Positions 6,666 through 13,299 of a stretch of DNA of 19,741 nt are shown here, piece after piece. Positions within the stretch are counted from its first letter, which is position 1; each line of letters starts with the position of its first letter. Source of the DNA: Flavonifractor avistercoris (GTDB lineage Bacteria > Bacillota > Clostridia > Oscillospirales > Oscillospiraceae); the NCBI GenBank assembly GCA_019119085.1, contig DWXT01000090.1, forward strand, positions 1 through 19,741, given 5' to 3'. Below the pieces are notes generated by a model that was not told the origin of the DNA, searched no databases, and worked only from the letters and a program-made list of their open reading frames with translations. A program made the position numbers and the translations under genes.

Positions 6666-7913
6666 TTAAATTCGCCGGATGGATGCCCCCAGGGCGGACA
6701 GATCCCCCTCCAGGGACTGGTATCCCCGGTCGATATGGTGGACGCCGGACACCGCCGTGCGCCCCTCCGCCCCCAGGGCGGCCACCACCAGGGCGGCCCC
6801 GCCCCGGAGATCCGCGGCCTGCACCTTTGCCCCGTGGAGCCGGGGCACGCCGTACACCACCGCCACCCGGCCCTCCACCCGGATGTCCGCCCCCATGCGG
6901 GTCAGCTCATCCACGTGGCGGTACCGGCTCTCGAAGATGTTCTCCACAAAGACGGTGCAGCCGCTGCTCCGGGCCATGACGGCCATGAGGGGGGCCTGGG
7001 CGTCGGTGGGAAAGCCAGGATAGGGGGCGGTGCGCACCGGGGGCACCCCCCTCAGCGGGCCGCGGCACCCCAGCCGGATGGAGGCGGCCCGGCTCTCTAC
7101 GGCGCAGCCCGCCTCCCGCAGGACGGCGGTGACGGTGGACAGGTGCCGCCAGTCCACCCCCGTCAGCTGGATCTCCCCGCCGGCGGAGGCCGCCGCGGCC
7201 AGGTAGGTGGCCGCCACGATCCGGTCGCCCATGACGGTGTACTCCCCGCCGTGGAGGGGCGCGCCCCCCCGGACGGTGATGACGGAGCTGCCCGCCCCCC
7301 GCACATCTGCTCCCAGGGTGTTGAGGAAGTTCTGGAGATCCACGATCTCCGGCTCCCGGGCGGCGTTGGTGATGGTGGTGTCTCCGTGGGCGCTCACCGC
7401 CGCCAGCATGGCGTTCTCCGTGGCCCCCACGCTGGGCAGGGAGAGGACGATGTCCGCCCCGCGGAGCCTGCCCGAGCAGCGCAGGCCGCCCTCCGCCTCC
7501 TCCACCGCGCCCCCCAGGGCCCGGATGGCGGCCAGGTGGAGGTCAATGGGCCGTGGGCCCAGCTCGCACCCGCCGGGGGCGCACAGCTGCGCCTGTCCCA
7601 TGCGGCCCAGGATGGCCCCCAGGAAGATCACCGAGGAGCGCATCTCCCGCATGAGGGCGTCGGGCACCTCCCACCCCGTGGGGGCGGAGGCGTCCACCAC
7701 CACCGCCTCCCCCTGCCGCTCCGCCCGGCAGCCCAGGCGGCGCAGGATGTCCAGGGAGGCCCGCACGTCGGACAGCTCCGGGCAGTTGTGGATGACGCAC
7801 TCCCCCGGCGCCAGCAGGCAGGCCGCCAGGATCGGCAGGACACTGTTCTTCGCCCCGTGCACCCGCACGGAGCCCTCCAGGGGGCGGCCCCCCTCGACGA
7901 TGTAAGTACTCAT
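6666..7913 (-). CDS. murA: UDP-N-acetylglucosamine 1-carboxyvinyltransferase MurA (415 aa)
   Basis: It catalyses the first committed step of peptidoglycan synthesis, adding enolpyruvate from PEP to UDP-GlcNAc in the cytoplasm. The N-terminal catalytic K22-N23 (in GAKNSVLPIL) is present. The PEP-reactive cysteine C116 lies in APGGCELGPRPID, the fosfomycin target, so the enzyme should be fosfomycin-sensitive type in this respect. The conserved FPTDAQAP segment carries the catalytic aspartate. Length is typical. GGAGG lies 7 nt before the ATG at 7913; longer in-frame extensions lack support. It lies 58 bp after murG. Firmicutes often have two murA paralogues; whether this is the main one cannot be told here. 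Confidence 0.96.
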   Translation of the reverse strand: MSTYIVEGGRPLEGSVRVHGAKNSVLPILAACLLAPGECVIHNCPELSDVRASLDILRRLGCRAERQGEAVVVDASAPTGWEVPDALMREMRSSVIFLGAILGRMGQAQLCAPGGCELGPRPIDLHLAAIRALGGAVEEAEGGLRCSGRLRGADIVLSLPSVGATENAMLAAVSAHGDTTITNAAREPEIVDLQNFLNTLGADVRGAGSSVITVRGGAPLHGGEYTVMGDRIVAATYLAAAASAGGEIQLTGVDWRHLSTVTAVLREAGCAVESRAASIRLGCRGPLRGVPPVRTAPYPGFPTDAQAPLMAVMARSSGCTVFVENIFESRYRHVDELTRMGADIRVEGRVAVVYGVPRLHGAKVQAADLRGGAALVVAALGAEGRTAVSGVHHIDRGYQSLEGDLSALGASIRRI

Positions 7914-7971
7914 GCTCCAGCCTCCGCAAGTGGTTTGGTACGCCATCCTATGCGGAGGGGAACGCACGGGT

Positions 7972-9099
7972 TCAATGGGCCGGTTTTTCCAGCAAACCGG
8001 TCAGGGTTTTGTAGATCTGCTCCGCCGCGTCGGGCACGCCCATGTCCCGCAGGGCGCGGCTCATGGTCTCCCGCCGGGCGCCGTCGCCCAGCAGCTTGGT
8101 CATGAGGCTGTACAGCTTCTCCCCGCTGGACTCGCCCTCGGGCAGGAGCACCGCCCCGCCGGCGTTAGCCAGCACCCGGGCGTTCTTGGTCTGGTGGTCG
8201 GCCACCACGTTGGGGGAGGGCACCAGCACCGCCGGTCTGGCGATGGCGGTGAGCTCCGCGATGGTGGACGCCCCCGCCCGGCACAGCACCAGGTCGGCCG
8301 CCGCCATCACCAGGGGCATGTCGTAGATGTATTCCCGCACGTCGATTTCCGGGAATTTCTCCACGCCGCTGTCCCGGAGCTCCTCCACCACCGCGTGGTA
8401 ATCCCGGCCCGCGCCGTGGATGTGGCGGAAGGGGGCGCCGTCCCGGCACTCCAGGGCGATGCACTGGGCCATCTGGCGGTTCATCACCTCCGCCCCCAGG
8501 CTGCCCCACACGGAGAGCACCAGGGGCTTGTCGTCGGCAAAGCCCAGCTTCTCCCTGGCCTCCTTCCGGGTATAGCGGAAGAAGTCCCCCCGCACCGGCG
8601 TGCCGGTGACCACCACCTTCTCCGGGGTGTCATAGTGGCTACGGCTCTCCTCAAAGCCCACCATCACCACGTCCACCACCTTGGACAGGGCCTTGGTGGT
8701 CAGGCCGGGGACGGCGTTGGACTCATGGACGGCGGTGGGGATGCCCCGCTTGGCCGCGGCGCTCACCACCGGGAAGGAGGCGTAGCCGCCGGTGCCCACC
8801 ACCAGGTCGGGCTGGAAGGCGTCCAGAATGGCGTTGGCCTGCTTCTTGGACTTGTTCATGTTCAGCAGGGTCTTGACGTTGTGGCCGATGGCCGCCGGAG
8901 CCATGGAGCGGCGGAAGTTGGTGATGGTCACCGTCTGGATCTCATAGCCCTCCTTGGGCACCAGCCGGGTCTCCATGCCGCCGTCGGCCCCCACAAAGAG
9001 CACCTCGCAGCCCGGGTTCCGCTCCTGGAACATCTGGGCCAGGGCCACGGCCGGGTTCACGTGACCCGCCGTGCCGCCGCAGGTAAAGAGGATCTTCAT
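7972..9099 (-). CDS. murG: MurG, lipid II synthase (375 aa)
   Basis: A peripheral membrane glycosyltransferase (GT28) that adds GlcNAc to lipid I, giving lipid II on the inner face of the membrane. The N-terminal Rossmann domain starts with FTCGGTAGHVNPA (about 5-17) and has GTGGYASFP. The C-terminal UDP-GlcNAc-binding domain has the RAGASTIAEL motif and PNVVADHQTKNA. Two usual positions vary: the G-loop reads SVWGSLGA where most homologues have GGSLGA or GGSQGA, and HESNAVPG replaces the common HEQNAVPG. The start at 9099 follows GAGGAGGAG by 8 nt. Upstream, a 395-bp gene-free palindromic island separates it from ftsW. Confidence 0.96.
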   Translation of the reverse strand: MKILFTCGGTAGHVNPAVALAQMFQERNPGCEVLFVGADGGMETRLVPKEGYEIQTVTITNFRRSMAPAAIGHNVKTLLNMNKSKKQANAILDAFQPDLVVGTGGYASFPVVSAAAKRGIPTAVHESNAVPGLTTKALSKVVDVVMVGFEESRSHYDTPEKVVVTGTPVRGDFFRYTRKEAREKLGFADDKPLVLSVWGSLGAEVMNRQMAQCIALECRDGAPFRHIHGAGRDYHAVVEELRDSGVEKFPEIDVREYIYDMPLVMAAADLVLCRAGASTIAELTAIARPAVLVPSPNVVADHQTKNARVLANAGGAVLLPEGESSGEKLYSLMTKLLGDGARRETMSRALRDMGVPDAAEQIYKTLTGLLEKPAH

Positions 9100-9133
9100 G
9101 CGCTTTTCTCCTCCTCGTAAAAAATGACCGGGG

Positions 9134-9163
9134 ACGGGCCGCCGAGGGCGGCGGCCCCTACAG
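9134..9163 (-). repeat. REP-like palindromic repeat, copy A
   Basis: Stem GCCGCC-GAG-GGCGGC (9138-9152), then GGCCCCTACAG on the plus strand (CTGTAGGGGCC on the minus strand). It shares the GTAGGGGC end and the GC palindrome with copies at 9282-9306 and 18113-18135, all in one orientation. It is the most diverged of the three. Confidence 0.5.
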
Positions 9164-9281
9164 GCAAATCGATACCCCCGCAGGGGACGGCCTCGCAGAG
9201 TTTTCCCCGCAAGGGGGCACCACGTCCGCAGGACGGACGCGCGCCGGGGTCGTCGCGCGCCACAGCCTGGACAGGGCCCGC

Positions 9282-9306
9282 GGGCGGCCACAGGCCGCCC
9301 CTACAG
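9282..9306 (-). repeat. REP-like palindromic repeat, copy B
   Basis: A perfect 8-bp stem GGGCGGCC-ACA-GGCCGCCC (9282-9300) is followed by CTACAG. On the minus strand it reads CTGTAGGGGCGG and onward. Stem length, 3-nt loop and the adjoining CTAC match copy C at the SLH gene stop. Confidence 0.6.
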
Positions 9307-9494
9307 CCTCGCAGAGTTTTCCCCGCTTTGCGGGGAAAAGAATTGAAAATCAGTCTTTCCGGGAATTCATTTCTCGGAAAGACACCCCGACCCGCGCCAC
9401 GGTGCGCGAAACCGGGGGTATCGAGCCAAGTCGCCGGCGTTTCGCCGGCACGCAGGCTCGTATCTAGGGGGCATTGGATGCCCCCTGGACTGTT

Positions 9495-10667
9495 TCACTC
9501 CTGTTTCGTCGGCGGAATCTGTCTCGACACCGACAGCACAACGCCCATCTCGGCCAGCTGGATCATCAGGGCCGTGCCGCCGTAGCTGAAAAAGGGCAGG
9601 GAGATGCCGGTGGTGGGGATCAGGTTGGTGACCACGGCGATGTTGAGGAACACCTGCACCGCCGTCAGGGTGGTGATGCCCACCACCAGCAGGGCGCCGA
9701 ACCGATCCCGGGCGTGGATGGCGATCCAGTAGCCCCGGATCACCAGCAGGGCAAACAGGATGAGGATCACCGCCGCCCCGATCAGGCCCAACTCCTCGCA
9801 GACGATGGCGAAGATGAAGTCGTTCTCCGGCTCGGGCAGATAGAGGAACTTCTGGCGGCTCTTGCCCAGGCCCAGGCCCAGCAGGCCGCCGGAGCCGATG
9901 GCGTAGAGGGACTGGATGATCTGCCAGCCGCCGTCCTGTTTGTAAGACCAGGGATCCTGCCACACCAGGATGCGGGTGGACTGATAGTCCTGCATGACCA
10001 GGAGCAGCAGCCCAACCAGAGCCGAGGCGCCCAATGCAAACCAGCGCAGCTTAATCCCGGCGGCAAAAAGCACCGCCGCCGCGCCGGCCAGGATCAGCAG
10101 GGTGCCCGACATGTGCGGCTCCCTGCTCATAAGGAACACAATCAGCAGCAGGAGCAACCCGTAGGGCACCAGCTCCAGAAGGCCGATGCGATCCAGGACG
10201 CCCACCACCCCGCTGAGGGGACTGCGGGGGGACAGGCGGACAGGCTTCTCCGTGTTCCGCTTGGACAGCCGGGAGGAGAAGTACATGATCACCGCCACCT
10301 TGGCGATCTCCGACGGCTGGAAGGTGCCCAGGCCGGGCACGGCGATCCACCGCTTCACATTGTCGCTGCGGTCGGTGTGGATGCCGGGGATCAGCACCGC
10401 GATGAGCAGCAGGATGGCCAGGATCAGGGCGAACACCGACAGCCAGCGGAAGGTCTGGTAGTTGATCTTGGAGACAACGTACATGATAGCCAGGCCGGCC
10501 ACGGCAAACAGGCCCTGGCGGAAGAAGTAAAATGTGGGATCCCGTCCCTCATAATAGGCCGTGGCGTAGGAGGCGGAGAACACCATGATCACCCCGATGC
10601 CGGTGAGCAGCACCACCAGCATCAGAAAGGGCAGATCCATGGGCCCCCGGGCCAGCTGTTCCTCCAT
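9495..10667 (-). CDS. ftsW: Septal peptidoglycan polymerase FtsW (SEDS family, 390 aa or 399 aa)
   Basis: A polytopic glycosyltransferase that polymerises lipid II at the septum together with its class B PBP. About ten hydrophobic segments are visible. Family motifs include VFSAS near the first helix, KRWI..PGLGTFQPSE (about 105-120), the catalytic-loop region EPENDFIFAIVCEELG (279-293, with the conserved Asp) and IPTTGISLPFFSYGG (350-364). It could also be called SpoVE, a sporulation paralogue; position in the dcw cluster favours FtsW. The ATG at 10667 has no nearby ribosome-binding site. A CTG nine codons upstream (10694) sits about 8 nt after GGAGG and would add a basic MAKRKRDLT N-terminus, so the real protein may be 399 aa. 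Confidence 0.93.
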   Translation of the reverse strand: MEEQLARGPMDLPFLMLVVLLTGIGVIMVFSASYATAYYEGRDPTFYFFRQGLFAVAGLAIMYVVSKINYQTFRWLSVFALILAILLLIAVLIPGIHTDRSDNVKRWIAVPGLGTFQPSEIAKVAVIMYFSSRLSKRNTEKPVRLSPRSPLSGVVGVLDRIGLLELVPYGLLLLLIVFLMSREPHMSGTLLILAGAAAVLFAAGIKLRWFALGASALVGLLLLVMQDYQSTRILVWQDPWSYKQDGGWQIIQSLYAIGSGGLLGLGLGKSRQKFLYLPEPENDFIFAIVCEELGLIGAAVILILFALLVIRGYWIAIHARDRFGALLVVGITTLTAVQVFLNIAVVTNLIPTTGISLPFFSYGGTALMIQLAEMGVVLSVSRQIPPTKQE

Positions 10668-10728
10668 GGTCAGATCGCGCTTGCGTTTTGCCAGGGGTCT
10701 CCCCTCCTTTCTCCCCCGCAGGGGTTCC

Positions 10729-11709
10729 TTACCGGTTCATGACCCCCAGGAAGGTGAGCACACACATCACCAGGGTGATGCCGGAAAAGACACAGAAGAG
10801 CTTTACTTCGCTCCAGCCCCCCATCTCCAGATGGTGGTGGAGGGGCGCCATGCGGAAAATCCGCTTGCCGTGGGTGAGCTTGAAGTATCCAACCTGTATA
10901 ATGTCAGACAGAGTCTCCGCAATGTAGATGATTCCCACCGGGATGAGCACCAGGGGGACATCCAGGGCGAAGGCCAGGCCGCACACCGCGCCCCCCAGGA
11001 ACAGGGAGCCGGTGTCCCCCATGAACACCTTGGCCGGGTGGAAGTTGTAGAGCAGGAAGCCGAACAGCCCCCCCATCAGGGCGCCGGAGAACAGGCCGAT
11101 CTCCAGGTGCTGCCAGTACCAGGCCAGCACCGTGAAAAAGGCCATCACCGGGATGGTGACCCCGGCGGCCAGGCCGTCGATGCCGTCGGTGATGTTGACG
11201 GCGTTCACCGTGCCCACCATGACGAAGGCGGCGAACACCATGTACACCGGCCAGGGCAGGGCCAGGTTCACGTCGAAGAAGGGGAGGTAGAGCACCGGGC
11301 TCAGGTACCCGTGGCCCCGCATGAGCACGGTGAACAGGATGGCCGCCGCCAGCTGGAGCAGGAACTTCTGGGGGGCGGTCAGGCCGGTGTTCTGGTGGTG
11401 CTTCACCTTCATGTAGTCGTCGATATAGCCGATGATGCCGAATACCAGGGCGAACAGGAGCACGAAGGCCCCGCCGAAGCGCCCGGCCATAAAGTCGGGC
11501 CAGCCCAGCACGGCCGTCACAGCCGCGGCGGCGATGATGAACATCAGGCCGCCCATGGTTGGGGTGCCCTGTTTGGACATGTGCCAGGTTGGGCCGATCT
11601 CCTTGATGGACTGGCCGGCCTTCATCCGCCGCAGGAAGGGGATGAGCACCTTGCCCCCCAGGGCGGCCGCCGCAAAGCCCAGTATCACACCGATGACGAT
11701 CCTCAGCAT
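10729..11709 (-). CDS. mraY: MraY, phospho-MurNAc-pentapeptide transferase (326 aa)
   Basis: Integral membrane enzyme that transfers phospho-MurNAc-pentapeptide from UDP to undecaprenyl phosphate, making lipid I. Multiple transmembrane segments are present. Conserved blocks are GPTWHMSKQGTPTMGG, the Asp pair in GYIDDYMKV, NITDGIDGLAAG, MGDTGSLFLGG and the HHHLEMGGWSE loop. The ATG at 11709 begins a normal MraY N-terminus; GGAGG lies 11 nt upstream, slightly far. A TTG in frame further upstream directly abuts this GGAGG and cannot be the start. A promoter lies in the 119-bp gap after murE. murF, often located before mraY, is missing. Confidence 0.97.
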   Translation of the reverse strand: MLRIVIGVILGFAAAALGGKVLIPFLRRMKAGQSIKEIGPTWHMSKQGTPTMGGLMFIIAAAAVTAVLGWPDFMAGRFGGAFVLLFALVFGIIGYIDDYMKVKHHQNTGLTAPQKFLLQLAAAILFTVLMRGHGYLSPVLYLPFFDVNLALPWPVYMVFAAFVMVGTVNAVNITDGIDGLAAGVTIPVMAFFTVLAWYWQHLEIGLFSGALMGGLFGFLLYNFHPAKVFMGDTGSLFLGGAVCGLAFALDVPLVLIPVGIIYIAETLSDIIQVGYFKLTHGKRIFRMAPLHHHLEMGGWSEVKLFCVFSGITLVMCVLTFLGVMNR

Positions 11710-11773
11710 GTCTTTTGCAACCTCCAAAGCCTCTCAAAGCTCGATTTTTGCCCGCCCGGCGGGCCGGCCATCT

Positions 11774-11802
11774 ATTGTATCACAATCCTCTGCGGGTTTC
11801 CA
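11774..11802 (-). promoter_or_regulatory. Internal promoter upstream of mraY
   Basis: Read on the minus strand: -35 TGGAAA (11797-11802), a 17-bp spacer and the extended -10 TGATACAAT (hexamer TACAAT at 11774-11779). It lies in the AT-richer gap between murE and mraY and would start transcripts about 58 nt before mraY. It would give mraY, ftsW and later genes extra transcription. Confidence 0.55.
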
Positions 11803-11828
11803 CTCCAAAAAAGCAACAAATTTCCGGC

Positions 11829-13268
11829 TCAGGAGGCGAAATAGGCGGCCACTTCCTCCCGCTCGTCCAGGTGGAGCACCCGCGTGCCCACCTCCTGGTA
11901 GGTCTCGTGCCCCTTGCCCGCCAGCACCACCGTGTCGCCGGGCTTCGCCAGGGACAGGGCCCTCCGGATGGCGGCGCGGCGGTCGGGCTCCACCACCACC
12001 TCTGCCGCCGTCCCCTCCAGGCCGGGCAGGATGTCGCGGATGATGGCCTCCGGCTCCTCGGTGCGGGGGTTGTCGGAGGTGACCACCGCCACGTCGGCCA
12101 GGCTGCCGGCGATGGCCCCCATCTGGGGCCGCTTGGTGCGATCCCGGTCGCCGCCGCAGCCGAAGAGGCAGATCACCCGCCCTGCCGTGAAATCCCGGAC
12201 GGTGGTGAGGATGTTCTCCAGGGCGTCGGGGGTGTGGGCGTAGTCGATGATCACCGCAAAGTCCGCCGGGACGGGCACCACCTCGATGCGGCCCTTCACC
12301 CCCGGGGCCTTTGCCAGGGCATCGGCGCAGTCCGCCAGGGGCAGGCCCAGGGCCAGGCCGCAGGTGAGCACCCCCAGGGCGTTGTAGACGGTGAAGCCGC
12401 CGGGTATGGGCAGCCTCACCCGGGAAATGGCCCCCTCGGCCACCGCCTCAAACTCCACCCGGTCGGGGAAGAGCCGCAGGTTCTTGGCGGTGAGATCCGC
12501 CTCGTCCCGCCGCTCGGAATAGGTGAGCCTGGGGACGGCCACCGTGCGGGCAAGGTAGCGGCCCGCCTCGTCGTCCAGGTTGAGGACGGCGGTGTCGCTC
12601 TGGCGGAAGAGCAGGCCCTTGGCGTCTCGGTAGGCCTCCATGGTGCCGTGGAAGTCCAGGTGATCCTGGGTCAGGTTGGTGAAGATGCCCGCCCGGAAGC
12701 GCAGGCCGTCCAGCCGGTGGAGCACCAGGGCGTGGGAGGAGGCCTCCATCACCACGTGAGTGCAGCCGGCGTCCGCCATCTCCCGCAGGAGCTGCTGCAC
12801 CTCGTAGGACTCGGGGGTGGTGCGGTGGGCGGGGAGCACCTCCTCCCCCACCATGTTCTGGTTGGTGCCGATGAGGCCCACCCTGGCCCCCAGCACCCCC
12901 TCCAGCATGGCCTTGAGCAGGTAGGTGGTGGTGGTCTTGCCGTTGGTGCCGGTGACGGCCAGCAGGGTCAGATCCCGGGCGGGGTGCCCGAACCAGTTGG
13001 CGGAAACCGCCGCCAGGGCGGCCCGGGCGTCCGGGGTGACCAGCCAGGGGCCCTCCCCCTCCGGCGGATGCTGGCAGAGCACCGCCGCCGCCCCCTGCTC
13101 CAGGGCCTGTGCGATATACTTATGTCCGTCGGTCTTGTAGCCCGGCAGGGCCACGAAGAGGCAGCCGGGCACCATGGTTCGGGTGTCATAGCAGATTCCG
13201 GAACATTCCACGTCCCCGGCGCGGCGCTCCGTCAGCGCCACGCCGGCCAGCAGCTGGTTCAGTCTCAT
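11829..13268 (-). CDS. murE: MurE, UDP-MurNAc-L-Ala-D-Glu : meso-diaminopimelate ligase (479 aa)
   Basis: A cytoplasmic Mur ligase that adds the third amino acid of the stem peptide using ATP. The P-loop is TGTNGKTTT (106-114). The carbamylated-lysine region is YRDAKGLLF (K218). The substrate-selecting motif is DNPR (399-402), which in this family marks meso-DAP rather than lysine addition. The C-terminal domain contains AGKGHETYQE. Length is normal for MurE and all three Mur ligase domains are present. A G-rich GGGGGGAG lies just before the ATG. It follows the PBP gene by about 31 bp. Confidence 0.96.
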   Translation of the reverse strand: MRLNQLLAGVALTERRAGDVECSGICYDTRTMVPGCLFVALPGYKTDGHKYIAQALEQGAAAVLCQHPPEGEGPWLVTPDARAALAAVSANWFGHPARDLTLLAVTGTNGKTTTTYLLKAMLEGVLGARVGLIGTNQNMVGEEVLPAHRTTPESYEVQQLLREMADAGCTHVVMEASSHALVLHRLDGLRFRAGIFTNLTQDHLDFHGTMEAYRDAKGLLFRQSDTAVLNLDDEAGRYLARTVAVPRLTYSERRDEADLTAKNLRLFPDRVEFEAVAEGAISRVRLPIPGGFTVYNALGVLTCGLALGLPLADCADALAKAPGVKGRIEVVPVPADFAVIIDYAHTPDALENILTTVRDFTAGRVICLFGCGGDRDRTKRPQMGAIAGSLADVAVVTSDNPRTEEPEAIIRDILPGLEGTAAEVVVEPDRRAAIRRALSLAKPGDTVVLAGKGHETYQEVGTRVLHLDEREEVAAYFAS

Positions 13269-13299
13269 GCTCTCCCCCCGATCTTGAAAATGGATGCGG

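Larger units (their letters stand above)
9100..9494. repeat. Palindromic island between ftsW and murG (no gene)
   Basis: This 395-bp stretch has no credible gene but dense repeats. A 12-bp inverted repeat TCGATACCCCCG (9169-9180) pairs with CGGGGGTATCGA (9413-9424). A 20-bp direct repeat occurs at 9191-9210 and 9307-9326. Hairpins: GCCGCC/GGCGGC (9138-9152), GGGCGGCC-ACA-GGCCGCCC (9282-9300), TTTTCCCCGC-TTT-GCGGGGAAAA (9317-9339), TCTTTCCG/CGGAAAGA (9354-9382), GCCGGCG-TTT-CGCCGGC (9433-9449, inside an outer CGAGCC/GGCTCG pair) and GGGGGCAT-TGG-ATGCCCCC (9467-9485). None has a T tract, so they are not classical terminators. It looks like stacked REP/MITE-type elements inserted into the cluster. 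Confidence 0.75.

Noticed and set aside
7912..9120. Plus-strand open frame opposite murG (similar ones opposite ftsW, mraY, murE, murA and the SLH gene)
   Set aside because: All mirror well-supported minus-strand genes and consist of His/Gly/Arg/Ala-rich sequence typical of antisense frames.
9317..9339. TTTTCCCCGC-TTT-GCGGGGAAAA as a terminator for ftsW
   Set aside because: The stem is strong, but neither strand has a T tract after it, so it is listed as part of the repeat island instead.
9100..9494. CRISPR array in the repeat-rich island
   Set aside because: The only exact direct repeat occurs twice and is not regularly spaced; repeats are hairpins of different sequences, and no cas genes are near.
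11750..11764. GCCCGCC/GGCGGGC inverted repeat as a terminator after murE
   Set aside because: The loop would be one base, and the T run lies on the plus strand before the stem; it does not suit minus-strand termination.
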